Source: Chrysoporthe austroafricana (lineage: Eukaryota; Ascomycota; Sordariomycetes; Diaporthales; Cryphonectriaceae). From it: a stretch of 64,000 nucleotides of DNA. Positions 22,881 to 34,667 of this stretch are shown in pieces. The stretch lies in NCBI GenBank assembly GCA_001051155.2, contig JYIP02000007.1:2048342-2112341 (forward strand), given 5' to 3'. The stretch's first letter is position 1. The number at the start of each line of letters is the position of its first letter. The position numbers and the translations under genes were made by a program. The notes under the pieces were generated by a model. That model saw only the letters and a program-made list of their open reading frames with translations. It did no database searches and was not told the origin of the DNA.

Positions 22881-24901
22881 TAGGTGGTCCAACATGACGT
22901 GAATATTTCGGACCCGGTCCGGGAACCGTAGAGACACATGACGCCCGTGGCCCTCTTCGTTAGCCTTGCACATGCCCATATGATATATAACTTGCAGAGC
23001 TGTCGCGGACTATCCGACTCTAGCAGTTGCAGCCCATGCCATTATCTCTTTCTATACTTCGACCTCATTTGAGTCTATGAAGAATCTAAACAGCTCTACT
23101 ACTTGCCATCGAGACATGAACCTCCTTGTCACCATGAACACCAACCCAGCAGCTCTGCTTCGAGGTGAAGTCCAGGGCATCACCGACAAGACAAACCAGA
23201 CCTCCAAAATAGTGGCGTATCCGAACTGGCCTCGAGCACCTCCTCAGTAGCGTAGCAGGCGACGGAGCCTGTCGGAAAGGCAGCCTCGTGTGCTGCGTCC
23301 CAAACCAGTGAGGGATTTGGTTTGACTGCCAAGGACACCGAGGAAAAAATGGCAAAATAGCGGTTTACATGTATGGTCAGCTTTTGTAAAGGCAAAGGGG
23401 CCATGTTGCTCGGTGCTTCCTGGGTGGTCAACGGGCTCCAAAAGACCAGACTCGAAGACAATATTCTGCACCTTTGGGCTAATTACTTATTCAACGGAGT
23501 GTTCTAAATTCTGGTCTCTGCTAAAATTATCGAGCAGGGACTGGTCAATTTAAAAATTCAAAGCAGGGATTGGTCGAATTCTGTGTGCGGATCCCTTGAA
23601 ATAGACAGTTGAGAAGGAAGGCGTGCTATCACAATTGCCTATTTAGGAAATCTTGGCGCAATAGGTAGTGGGCAATAGGCAAGCAGGCAAGCGCCGCAGG
23701 AAGGGGTATTCAGGTGGGTTTCCCCCGAGATGTTGCCAGAGCTTTTGAGAATTGAGAATTCTACTATATCTACATACAAATAAGCCATGCCAAGCTGTCA
23801 ACCTTCCAATCAGGCCGCGCCCTACAAGGCTGCATCCTCTGGTATCCCCTTACGCCGACAAGCGTGGCTCATCCTCCGCCTCCTCGATCTCTGTCCCGGC
23901 CCCTCCCGGCTGGCAGCTGAATGAGGGGATTTGGATTAGTTTGAATGTATAATACCTTCTGTCCCCTCAGTATGCTGCCACAGTCACTGCGTTTTCGAAT
24001 ATAGCAGCGGCGGCGACCTTGATACTTGGTCAATATCATGAACTATTCTTGGGTAATGAAATCGTCTCATTCCGTCTCCAGGGCATCGAACAGTGCACTT
24101 AGTAGTCGCGTTGGAGACACTACACTCCTCAAAAGTCCATGCTACAGACACGGAAAGTGGACCCTTGGAGGATGTCGGCATTGGAGCAACAGTCCAAGTT
24201 GCCTGATCTGCTCGACTCAAGGGCATGGCGAGCAGCCTCTTATATAGAAGAGGCCAAGACGGAGCTCCTGATCCGCGTCTAGTCTAGCCTTCGATGGTCC
24301 ATGATGGACATTACTTTCAATCTCTAGTTCCTATTGTCGCCTGTCCAGACAGCGGATAGAATCAAAACAATGAATGCCTGTGACGGCCTCTGGTGTTGCG
24401 ACGCAAGGCTTGTGTAACGGCTGGGGATCTGGGTCTGGCGGCAATACTGGCATGACGATATTGGCACGACACCAGTCCGGAGGTCCCAGTACTTGTCATC
24501 TTATCATGGATGATCAGAAGGCTGGCATGCTTCCGTGTGGAAATCCTGGGGGTTTGGCACGGAATTGCACAGTCTTCCAGTCGGAATTAATGGCGTGAGT
24601 GGACGTCTTTGATAGGGCTAGTCCAGACTAGCAAGCCGCCGGCCAGACCTTGCATTGGATTGTTAAGGAGGAGCCCCCCCCCCCCCAAAAAACCTCCAGG
24701 AGCAGCCGAGGTTCAGCCAAACGGTAACACCCAGCGCATCTCACAGGTAAACCGAACGACATTGCATACGATTCCCACAACCAACCTCCCAACCTCCAGA
24801 GGTCCCTTAAGTTTTTCAACGGGGTGATCGATAACGTTACCTCGCCACCCAGCCATCAGCTCTCAATCTCGCCAATGTCTTGACCCGGATCTGCTCCTAT
24901 T
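22881..24901. other. 2-kb spacer
   Basis: No protein-coding signature was found. Small repeats of (A)GCAGGGA(C/T)TGGTC occur near 23535 and 23573, and a C14/A6 homopolymer pair at about 24674-24692. The last 150 bp form the PEX16 promoter side. Confidence 0.4.
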
Positions 24902-26323
24902 ATGGCGTCGCCGGCAGATACCAACAACAAGACCAAACAGTCGTCATTGCTGCCGTCCAACCTGCGCAACGCCCTCTCGCTTCCTCCAAAGTGGCTGGCC
25001 ATGTACGATGATTTTGTCACCAAGAACGCGAGCCAAGTCTCGCAGATTGAGTCTGCGCTGCGCTCCCTCACGTATATCATACCAGGTAGGTGCTCCCTCG
25101 CTGCTCCATCCACAACGCGAACCCCTCTTATCCTCCCTGCCTGACTCTGTTCTCCTCCCTCTCTAGGCCGCTTCCGCGACGCCGAGCTCGCCACAGAAGG
25201 GATCCACTCCAGCGTGCAGCTCCTTTCCCTCTACCACGACCTCCTCCTCTTCCGGAGCACACTCGTCCCGTGCGGCGCGTCCAAGATCCCCTCCAACCTC
25301 GCCAGATCACTCCACGCCCGGTACACGCGCTTCTGGGCCGCCAAGTCGGATCTCTACCGCCGCGTCGCCATCATCCTGCAGGTCGTGCAGTATATGGAGC
25401 TCCTGTTAGAGATGTGGGCCAAGCGCCGCGGTGAGGCAGTCCGCTGGCGCGTCGTGGTGCTGATCGAGGCGGCCAAGGCGTTCTGCAAGCTTCTGTTGCT
25501 GAGGATCACACGCTCCCGCCCACTTGTGACGCCGGCGCTGCCTGAGAGGGAGAGGGTGCCCGACGGGGAGGGCGATGAAGAAAACGACGGGAAGGCGCTG
25601 GCGGAGCTGATGGGGGAGGACGACGAGCATGCCGGGGAGGATGCTGGGGCGAACGGCTCCACGGTCGGGGAGTCGGGTACTGCGCTGGTGAAACACGACG
25701 GTACGAATGGTAGCAATGGGAATGGCAACGGCGCCATACCGAAACCCAATGGCCATCCTCGTGTCCAGCCGCAGGCATTCCAACCGAAGACTCCGGACCC
25801 CAAGAAGGAGTGGCCCATGCCCCGGACGGGCCTCTCCCTCCCGTCCCTCCCCGCGCGCGGCGACATCTCCTCGTACCTCCTGACCCGCGTCCTCACGGCT
25901 GACGACATCAAGCCCGCCACCAAGCTCCTCCACACCCTCCACGGCTCCGCTTCTAGCGCCGAAGTCCTCCACATCCTGGCCCCCCTGGCCTACGCCCTCG
26001 CCCTCTCTCGCACTTCCCCGTCCAAGAGGCGCTCCTCGTGGGCGCCGTGGCTCGTCGGCCTGTCCGTGCAGCTCGCCGCGCGGCAGCTCGCGCTCCGTGC
26101 CCGCGACGGGAGCCCCCGGAACATGCCCGCCCTCGAGAAGGAGGAGTGGAGCAGGCGAGGGAGGGCGATGTGGTGGTGGCTGATGCGCGGCGCAGCGTAC
26201 GAGCACATGGCTAAGGGCGTGGTAGGTGGTGTGAGGCGGCGTGTGCCGGGTTTCGTGGGGACGATACTGGAGGACTACGAGTATCTGTGGGAAAACTACT
26301 ACTTCAGCACAAGTGACTCGTGA
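24902..26323 (+). CDS. pex16: Peroxin-16, peroxisomal membrane biogenesis protein
   Basis: Two exons (24902-25085 and 25167-26323) with an 81-bp intron (donor GTAGGT, acceptor TCTAG) encode 446 residues; the join rebuilds YIIPGRFRD, a highly typical Pex16 segment. The N-terminal part contains WLAMYDDFVTKNASQVSQIESALRSLTY, and HSSVQLLSLYHDLLL follows after the intron. The centre (around residues 150-230) is a less conserved acidic and Asn/Gly-rich insertion, longer than in animal Pex16. The C-terminal half holds the conserved helices ending with a tyrosine-rich DYEYLWENYYF tail. In the family the protein inserts in the peroxisome or ER membrane and aids membrane-protein import; in filamentous fungi it also affects Woronin bodies. 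It converges on HAC1. Confidence 0.93.
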
Positions 26324-27216
26324 TGATACCAAGGAGATGCGCGGGGGGATATTGCGTCGGCCTCGGAACAATATTAGCAGGGTAGTACGAAGATGGGGCC
26401 GATCCACAGACGCCGCTCTACATTCAGGCCTGCCGCTGCTAGACGGACATACATCGGGCCCTCTGGGCCTTTCGAGACGGGGTCTGCAGCAGGACGAGCC
26501 GATCGGCACCGCGGACGGGCCTACGCCAGGTAGGTACCTAGGCACGAGGACCGGCGCCGCCCGCCCCAACCCAGCCCGGGGCAGGATGGTGCGCCGCGGT
26601 GGCGTGTGGAGACATCATGGGAAACCCCGAGACAGGACCTGCGATAGATGAGAGAGTAGATATGTCGGCTATGCCAGACAAGACGCAAATCGTTGGCGGC
26701 TAGGTTTACAACTTGTTAATGCGTGCACCTAGGTGACGGAGGGCGGCCGGGGGCGACGGGCTCATAAACGTTATGTCGGGACGGATGTTTACTTGTTGGT
26801 TCTGCGCTGTGGTCTGTACCAGTAGGGAGGAGCGTGGATGAATGCAGATGGCTTAGTACCCACTACTCCCATCACGGTGTACGGAAGGGCCCAATATATA
26901 TATATATATATATATATCTATGTACAATTACCGCCTACTACGGCTCAACCTTGAAACGAGCCTATACCTCGTCCTGAAGTCGACAGCATGCTGTGTCTAG
27001 TTTGAGGTCTCACTACTGTTGAAGGCTTAATATGGCGGCCTCCGCCTCGGCCGTGGTTGCAGGCTATCCGATGAGGTTCTACATGAAGTTGGCCTAGAGA
27101 TTCTAGACGGTGGTGTCCCGCAAGCACGTCATTGCACGAGGAGTACAGATGTCACTGAAAATGGGGACCAAATGGGACTAGATGTGGTGTGGATCATATA
27201 TTGTATTTAACATCAT
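26324..27216. other. Convergent spacer between PEX16 and HAC1
   Basis: The 893 bp hold the 3' UTRs of both genes and no convincing frame. An (AT)n microsatellite lies within. Confidence 0.5.
26894..26917. repeat. (AT)12 microsatellite
   Basis: Perfect AT dinucleotide tract of 24 bp in the convergent spacer; it may serve 3' UTR or termination functions but no role can be shown. Confidence 0.9.
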
Positions 27217-28716
27217 TTAATTTTCATTCTCCGCCTGTGGACGCCACCGAACTCCAGGTCCCTTTGACCCCCCTGACTTGAGGGAGCCGCTATTGCTAAT
27301 CCTCATCTCAATCCTTCGCTCTAGAAGACGAATAGCCGTTGCTAGTGACAACAGACGCTCACCGGACGGTAGGTCCGCTGCGATTGACTGACCCCCGAAT
27401 ACCTGCACGCCAGCCCCGTCCTCGCTCCTAGTTTGCTTCAACCGCAATACCTCGAGCGTCGCATCCAGAAGTGGACGCGCCAGCTGTCGGTTGCTGGTTA
27501 GAAGCTTCCGCAGGAGCCGCAGACGTAGGGGCTTGCAAGAATCCGTAGCTGTCGTCGTTGTCGGCAGGGTTGGACATGTACTCGTCCCACGTGGTGGCGA
27601 AGTCGATGTCTGGTTGGTCACCAGCTTGATAATCGAAATCAATAGAGCTTGCCTCTGGCGAAGGGATATCGCCAAAGTCAGGAATGTGAAGAAGGTTGTC
27701 GAAAAATGAAGAGCCAGATTCTGAAGCTGCGAGACCGCCGTCAAAGAAAGTGTCGTCATTTCCACCAGCCGTTGACACTGCAGGTCACACAATACTGCAG
27801 CAGAGTATTGTGTCGAACGGGTGGTGGAACTGGCGACAGTCTCTGTGGCGGGCGCAGACTGGGGGATGTCGGCGTCAAGGGTAACGGAGACGGGCTCGGA
27901 CTCGGGCTCTTCGGCAATAGGGGCGAGGGCGGGTGAGATGGTGGCCGGGTTGACGGTCTTGGGGGTGTTCCCGTCGGCCTGTTGGGCCTGTCTGACGAGG
28001 CTGTTGATCAGGTCGAGAGTCGGCTGGGACATTGCGGAGATGTCCTGCTGCGCCGGCTTCTCGACCTCGGCGATCTGTGGTGTTGGTGCCGGGTAGGAGA
28101 AGAGCGGCTGGGAGAGGGTAACGTGAGAGTCGCTGGACGTCGATATGCCGCCCAGCTCAGGCTTGACCTTCTTCAACTCCTTCTCCAGCACCTGGTACTG
28201 CTGTGTGAGGGCGAGCAAGGCGTCCTCAAGCTGCTTGTTCCGCGTGGCCAGGGCCTCGGTCTCCAGTCTCTTCCTCTCCCGAGAGGACTGGGCCGCCCGG
28301 CGGTTGCGAAGGACACGCTCTACTCGACGCTGTTCCTTCTCGTCTTCTGTCTTTGCCCGTTTTCTGCAGCGGTATTAGTAGGCGGCGCGACAGGGGAGTA
28401 TTGATACTCGGAGGCCGACGGACCTGGGAGGCAGGTTGGTCTTGGGCTCCGGGAGGACCTGGCCCCAAGACTTCCTCTTCTTGGTCGGCTTCTTGTCAGA
28501 TGCCTCTGGTGTGCAGTCGGGTGCTGGGGTGCCCATATCGGATGGCGACATGGCCCGGAACTGTCCGTCTGGAGTGGACAGCAGGTTTGAGGGGTCCACG
28601 TGGTCTGGCGTGTGCGCTGCATCGTCGAAGAGGGGCATCATGTCCTCGTCGCCCAGGAAGTCCTCGGACTTGACCTGGGGTGACGGCGTCATGAGGTTGG
28701 ACTGGTGGTCCATCAT
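27217..28716 (-). CDS. hac1: Hac1/HacA, bZIP regulator of the unfolded protein response
   Basis: Exon 1 (28424-28716) and exon 2 flank a 60-bp spliceosomal intron (28364-28423; donor GTCCGT, CTACTAATAC branch site, CTGCAG acceptor). The join rebuilds LPPRKRAKTEDEKEQRRVER; the basic region NRRAAQSSRERKR and a leucine zipper follow (residues about 110-165), the Hac1 signature. Without Ire1 processing, exon 2 runs to TAA/TAG at 27217-27219 and the product is 479 residues. Removing the 20-nt segment 27781-27800 joins TCTG to CAGTG and shifts the frame to one that ends at 27428, giving 402 residues with an acidic Asp/Ser/Phe-rich tail (GNDDTFFDGG.., FDNLLHIPDFGDIPSPE..) fit for activation. In fungi this protein drives ER chaperone and secretion genes during ER stress. 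Regulation is thus visible in the sequence as Ire1 splicing. Confidence 0.95.
27781..27800 (-). other. hac1: Ire1-type 20-nt intron of HAC1
   Basis: The intron reads CTGCAGTATTGTGTGACCTG on the minus strand. The 5' site sits in a 7-nt loop CTGCTGC closed by a perfect 10-bp stem (ACACAATACT with AGTATTGTGT, 27787-27813). The 3' site sits in a 7-nt loop CTGCAGT closed by TGAC/GTCA. Both loops match the Ire1 consensus CNG^CNGN, and the 20-nt length equals that known for hac1 of filamentous fungi. Lack of GT..AG ends excludes spliceosomal removal. Confidence 0.95.
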
Positions 28717-31700
28717 GTTGATCTCGGTTGGGGGTGAGAGCTGCGCGGTATAGCTGTGCTATTCGATCCCCGAAGCAGCCCTTTCACAGGTACGCTTCAG
28801 AACGGCTGGTTCCTTTGTGATGGGTCCTCCCAACCTGGTTGCAGGGTGGGTCGCTGGAGCTGCCTTGGTTGGGCGCTGGAAGTCGACGGTGGGCTGCTAT
28901 ATAGGATGTACCCTCGTGCTGAATTTGCTGATGCGGAGAGAAGGGCAAACAGTGGTATCACAGCCTAGTCCCCAGAATTACCGTATGGACGTCAAATCAT
29001 TTGAAATAGCCAAAAGAGTGGTGAAGAAGTGGAAAGGGAGCGGAAGGGAGAAGGGGGTGGTGGATGGTGGTGATGGGCTGGGGCGTAGAGAGCCAGGGCC
29101 GTTGCCTCGGGGCGAATGGGTAACGTGGCCTCTTTTGTAGGCAACCCTTACTGAAGAGCATCTGCGGGAGGGAGAGGTGCCCCTGAGGGACTTTGTACCT
29201 CCGTACCCCTTGGGGGCGCCCCCCTTGGCTGGAAGCTGAGACTTGGTCTAGTGGGTTCTTCCGACAGGGAGGGGGTGGGGATTAGGCCTAGGGGTCGCTA
29301 TATAAGTACTGTCCCCCTGATGCTGTCTGCCCTCATGACCCAGTGTCTCTCTCAGCAAGTAGACGGGGGAGTTTTGAAAGCACAGACAGGTCCTTCTTTC
29401 TTTTCTTTCTTTCTTTTCTTCTCTCGATTCCTCAGTTCATTACTTGTGCCTATCGCAGCTGAAACCACCCCCAGCATCCGAGATGGCAGCGAGTGTTCTG
29501 GAAGACCGGCAGCGGGAGTTGGAGGGGGGGTGGAGGGTGTGAATGCATGAAGCAGGTGCGAAACCCAGATGCACCGAAACTTTTCGTATCCCGGATGTTC
29601 TGGCCTAACAGGACCACGGCGAGACGGGGCGGAAGCCTGATAGCGGAGGGGGTACCCGTGTGAAGCGCCATGCTGGGACTTCCGTGCCAAAATTGGAAGC
29701 CGGACCTGGCATACCGGGGGTCGGGGTGGTGGGGCACACGCTGTGGTACTGAAGTGCACAGCGTACTTCCCAGCAGGTAGGGCCCACGATGGGGGCGTGA
29801 CCCACACCTTTCCAGCTTGCCTTCCCAGCAGTGAGCACACATCATCCTCTAGAGCCCATCAGCACCCAGGACCCGGGCGTTGGCCAGCAGCACGACATCG
29901 TGGGGTGGGGGCCTCGCCCTGACCAGCCTGCCAACGGAGATCATCGTTGCTTGCTTGGGCCCTGGAGGCTGGCTGTCGTTCCCCGGGCGGCGGCCCTCCT
30001 TCCATCTACCTCGTCATAATAAGCCGGACTGCCGGACTGCCGACCTACCACTACATAGTATCGCTATAGCACGATGCACGGCCCGGATGGAAGCAATACT
30101 CCTGTAGATCTATCCCTCGATGGTGAAATCTCGACGCGTCGGCTCCCGGCGCGGTGGACAGCTGCCTCTTCCGACAGCAGCAGCGAGCACCAGAGCCCAC
30201 CGTGGGGTGCCATCAGCAGCACCGCAGGCAGAGGGCAGAGCGCACCGACCGCCATTTCCCTCCACGGGGCCAGCACATCCATCCCCACGGTCCACAGCAA
30301 CACACGTTCCTTTCCATCTCGGGCTCTGTCGCCGATGGCACGACGGCAGCGACAACAAAGTAGCGACCCGGCGACGTGGACGGTGTGTCGACGGGCCACC
30401 GGCAGCGATTACAGTGTAGGACTCGGCGGGGCCGACTCAGCGGTGACGGGCTCTCCCGGGCGAACACATCATCACCGTCACCACCCAAGCTACCGCGGTC
30501 CCTACGTGCCGCGGTGGTACCTACAGAAGGGCGGTGATGAACCCGGTCCCATGTCGTGGCCACCGCCCGGAGGACCAGCCCGGCATGCCGCCAGGCGGGC
30601 CAGCCTCGAAGTCCCAGATCCCGCCAGCCCGGTGGCCTCTGCGCCCCTCCACAGAGCTGTGGCCACCGCCAATCCGGAAGCGGACCCCGGGGGGGGGACA
30701 CGAACGAGAGGCGCCCCACGACGAAGCTTCGTGCTGTCCCCACCGCGTTTCGAGAAGGCCAGCACGGATTCCACCCCTCCCCCCCGTGGGTCCGGTCCTA
30801 CAGGCCCGCGCGTGCGTCGAAGGCTCCAGGCCCTGCCGTCTGCGTGCTTCCGTCGTGCGTGGAAAAGGGGGCGGGCCTCCCTCTGCCTGCTGGTGCGGCG
30901 ACCGTCTCCACCTCCAGCGTGTGAGGGCAGGCGTCCGTGCTCGTATTATGCCATGTACTATGGTAGGCCTAAGTAAGTACCGGGTATAGCAGTAAGTAGA
31001 ACGTGCCGGCTTGGGGCCGGTGCTTGGGGCTCGTCCCCTTGCCTGACAGGTCCGTTTCTCATCTTGAAACCTCTACGGAGAACTGGGCGCAGACCACCAC
31101 AGGGCATGTGCCTGCAGTCCTGGCGTCGTGCCCGGCAGCCAACATGTCGCGAGGATAGACTTGACTTCTGCTACAGAAGAGAGTAGTAGTTGCATAGATG
31201 CGCCCAACTCGTTCGCCACCACCGCTGTCTCGTGTCAGGAAGGGCAGCTTGCCAAGTCCACCGCGGGCGATGAGCGCCGCACAGCCACTTGCCGAGGTGG
31301 TGGTGCTCAGGAGCCTCCGGTGATCTTGAAACGCGCCTAACAGCGGCACGGAAGCCGACGGGCAAATCTGCTCTCCATGCAGCCTGCCTATACTAGGCGC
31401 TGCTCTCGATCTTCGGATGCACGATCAGCCTGCATCTGTCCATAGTAGAGAGCCGCCGTCCCTATAACTCCGGCCGATCACCCCCTTCGAGCATGGCTAT
31501 CAAGGCATTGTCCCTCGAAAGCGGAAGTTCGCCCAATAGTCCTCCGAGCTAACCGTCGGCATCCCTTCGCCACCCTTCCGTCCCACCGGCAAGCCTATTC
31601 AGGACCTCACACGGCTAAATGTCTGGGGAAGGGGGTAGGCGGGTGGGCGGGGACGTCACCAAGGGATGGCGTGTGCCGCACCACGCACCCTTCCCATTCT

Positions 31701-32500
31701 ATGGCGGCCGCGTTGTGCTCCCAAAGGAATCGAGGACAAAGAAAGGGATGCGGGCTGCAGGAAGCCCGCCTGGCCCCGGCGGCCCAGGAATAACGTTTTC
31801 GAGCCGACATGTCTGTGTATAGCAGGTGTGTGACCCAGAAATAAGTGCGCTCGGCTGATCTGCGTGGAGCACTGGGTAAGACATGATTACGCTGATTTGC
31901 ATAGACGAGCCACTGGCGAGTAAGACGTGAAATTCCTGCGGGCATTGGCCGCATGATATTCATGGCGCTGCGTAAGCGTCAACGCCTCCTCGGGATGGCG
32001 GTGCAGCTGCGGTGCGAGACGCTATCGCCCTGACACTCGTGTACTGTTTAAATCCGGGCCGATACATGGGGATGGTTGACCTGTGCATGTTTTCCACACC
32101 CCCCCGGGGGGCAACCCCTACTACATCCAATACATAGTACTATGCTACATAGTACGTGATATTGGGAGGGCTAGCAGCAATACTCCCGCAACCTGCATCA
32201 ATATTCCTGCACAATCGCATCAATACTCCCATGCTGCCTCATCTTTCCTCGCCTCGATATTGCGACCCCCCGCCCTAGGCAGCCCGCAAGCCACCAGCCA
32301 CCTCATAACAATTTCCGAGGCGGCAGGTGAGTCCCGAGATGATACCCACCCCAGGAAGCACGTACGCAGGACACCGCGACATTGCTTGCGCGGTCTGGAC
32401 CCTGCCGTCAAAGCACGTGGCTTGAGGGGACGCAGCGCGAGGGAGGGCCGTCCAATTTTGGATAGACGAGATCTGTGCGACGTGTGTTACTTTACTCTCC
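28717..32500. other. 3.8-kb spacer, HAC1 upstream region and GC-rich DNA
   Basis: The first few hundred bases are the HAC1 promoter and probable long leader; TATATA words occur at about 28898 and 29300. A CT-tract (TTCTTTTCTTTC type) lies at 29395-29427. From about 30060 to 30990 all frames on both strands are unusually open because of high GC; the longest (30074-30976, plus, 300 codons) is Pro/Arg/Ser-rich with no motif. I do not annotate it as a gene. Confidence 0.4.
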
Positions 32501-32600
32501 TTTTTTTTTTTTTTTTTTTTTTTTTAAAAATAAACCCCCCCCCCCCCACCTGCTTAGCCTCTTCCCCGCCTCCCCACGCGCCCTTATCCCCCCCACCCCN

Positions 32601-32634
<34 letters not shown>

Positions 32635-32640
32635 CACCCT
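32501..32640. other. Homopolymer block with an ambiguous base (assembly scar)
   Basis: A T25 run (32501-32525) is followed by A5, a C13 run and C-rich sequence; then a single N at 32600, a T27 run (32601-32627), A7 and again C-rich sequence. The two sides look like variant copies of the same T-A-C sequence. This is best read as an uncertain assembly join. Confidence 0.8.
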
Positions 32641-32666
32641 CCCCCTCCTAGCCTGGGGCCTCTTCG

Positions 32667-33241
32667 TCACGAGACTACAGGGTCCCTATTGCCAGCCCTC
32701 CCCTTCACGGTCCCACCGATATCACCCGTCACCCACCCCCCGTAGAAGTCCCCCGGTTGCGGCTCGACCTTCTCCCCGTCCACGAAGCAGTCCCATGGCC
32801 CGGCGTAGAACGACAGGTAGTCCTGGATGGCCTCGAACCCCTTCGCGGGCCGCCTGTAGGACCAGACACGGTCGGCGACCGTCTCGGAGGGGTCGGCCGG
32901 GTTGGTCAGGGACCAGTAGGTCGCCGCGCCCTTCCACTCGCAGTAGGTCGTCCGGGAGGTCTTGACCAGGGGCATCTTGACAGAGGACGGGGGGAGGTAG
33001 TAGGCTGCGCGGCCACGGGTGAGCACATGTAGCTAGCCACGCTCGAGAGAACGCATCACGGGCTGTAGGGGCACGCTGTGGGCGACGCACTTGGAGGGTG
33101 GTGAGTCTCGAGCACCCAGTATGCCTCCTGGGTGTCGGCGACAGTCTCGCCGTTCCACTTGATCTGCAGGTGCCGGGGCGTCCGCTCCAGCCGCGGCGGC
33201 CGGGGGAAGGACTGCACGTCGAGCTTTGCCTTAGACGCCAT
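32667..33241 (-). CDS. DUF427 domain protein
   Basis: Two exons (33091-33241 and 32667-33004) with an 86-bp intron (donor GTGCGT, acceptor GCAG) encode 162 residues. The join rebuilds THHPPTYYLPPSSV, and the second exon carries TTYCEWKGAATYWSL and a C-terminal YAGPWDCFVDGEKVEPQPGDFYGGW, the pattern of the small DUF427 beta-tent proteins of fungi and bacteria. Biochemical role is unknown in the family. The stop lies only about 40 bp from the homopolymer scar, so the extreme 3' end should be trusted less. It is divergent from the ESCRT-III gene with 476 bp between starts. Confidence 0.88.
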
Positions 33242-33717
33242 CCTGATAACGCCTAGGGGGATACCGTAGATGGCTTTGCTGGGCATCAACACAGAGATAA
33301 ACATCAACGGCGCCCAGATGCCAGATCGTCTCACCTAGCTCTTCATGAAACCTTGGAGGCCATGCACCGGTGGCCCTCGGCTTGAAGATGTGGCTTGTGG
33401 AGCCTTGATCGTGGCTTGAGCGGGAGATCAACGTCATTGATGTGGCTCAGTTACTGCCTGCCCCACTCCAGGCGTCTAATCGCTGTGGGACTGGGCGCCT
33501 GACGCGGGACCAGACCAGGCTGAGAGACCTTCGACTGCGAGGCTACAACCTTCTGATCATCCAGCCACGACTTCCATCCACGACGACGACGCCGGCCTAT
33601 CTAGAGGCCATAGATCCAACCTCGCATTATCACACGGACAACGGCTCACTCGCGTGCCGTTCGCTGCCCGCTGACCCCCCTTCCGATAACGAGCCCACCC
33701 CCCTCCTTACCGCCACC
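33242..33717. promoter_or_regulatory. Divergent promoter region (DUF427 / ESCRT-III)
   Basis: The 476 bp between two divergent starts must carry both promoters. No long frame with a product is seen; the last 20 bp give a CCGCCACC start context for the plus-strand gene. Confidence 0.45.
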
Positions 33718-34667
33718 ATGTCGCAACGGCAACTCGCACGAGATATGCAGACGGAGTTCCAGGCGAGGGTATGGCATACCTCTTCTACACCGCACCAGGG
33801 TATCTTGAAAAAGGAGGAGGAAGCAAAACAAGACTGACGTTCTACACCACAGTTCTCCGCCAAACAGGCCCGCCGCGAAGCCCAGAAGGCCCAGAAGGCC
33901 GACAATGATATGAAGAAGCAGATCACGAACGTGCGTGCCAGCCCGCAGCCCGGCGGCCCCCTTTTCTATTGATACGAGTGGACAATCTGGGACTCTCAGG
34001 ACGAGCAGGAAGGCTGACCGCGGGATCCGGAGATCCATAGCTCATAAAGAAGGGCGACAAGGCGTCCCTTGCGCAGGCAGAACAAAAGGCCAAGCTGCTC
34101 CTGGGCAAGCAGGCCGTCGCCCAGCAGATGGAGCAGATGGCCGACATGGCGGACCTGAACGTCGCGCAGATCCAGGCCAACAACGCCATGAACCGCATGA
34201 CGGCCATGATGATGCAGAGCAGCAAGACGATGAACAGGGCCCAGAAGCAGATGAATCCGGAGAGGGTACGTCACGGGAACCCCCATGCCTCCTCTACCCC
34301 CTTACCTTCCCTCCAACTTTCACCACCTCTACGAGACCTACGGGCGGGCGCCCCCTGACTAATGTATCTTACGCCTATTCAGACGATGGTCGCGATGGAG
34401 CAGTTCAAGAACCAGAACGAGGAATACGCCATGTCCAACTCGATCTACCAGGACGCCATGATGCAGTCCACCTCCGCTTCTGTGTCCGACGACGCCGTCC
34501 GCGAGCTCCTCGGCAAGCTGGCGGACGACGCCGGCGTCGAGCTGTCGCAAGAGCTGGCGTCCGCCTCCACCTCCAAGGAGGACCCCGTCCACGAGACCGC
34601 GGCTGCCGAGCCGACCCCCGAGCAGGAGGATGCGCTGCAGCAGAGGCTGAGGGCGCTGCGGGCTTAG
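33718..34667 (+). CDS. Snf7-family ESCRT-III protein (CHMP1/Vps46-like)
   Basis: Four exons (33718-33768, 33853-33930, 34041-34265, 34383-34667) with introns of 84, 110 and 117 bp encode 212 residues. The joins give EFQARFSAKQARREAQ, comparable to the FQLKFTAKQ start of CHMP1 proteins, then a basic helical hairpin (KKQITNLIKKGDKASLAQAEQKAK) and Met/Gln/Asn-rich helices. The C-terminal part is acidic and ends in EDALQQRLRALRA, a clear MIT-interacting motif (MIM1) for the Vps4 ATPase. Such proteins polymerise on endosomes and help membrane scission. It could be Vps46/Did2 or another MIM1-type paralogue (Vps2-like); the middle is divergent, so I give no symbol. Confidence 0.82.

Noticed and set aside
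25354..26569. Long minus-strand frames (up to 387 codons) opposite PEX16
   Set aside because: They mirror the GC-biased codons of PEX16, which is firmly identified on the plus strand.
30074..30976. 300-codon plus-strand frame in GC-rich DNA upstream of HAC1
   Set aside because: Other frames on both strands are equally open here, composition is Pro/Arg/Ser-biased, and no motif or splice structure supports it.
32083..32745. 220-codon plus-strand frame across the N and poly-T runs
   Set aside because: Its Phe and Pro runs come from the homopolymers, and it overlaps a likely assembly error.
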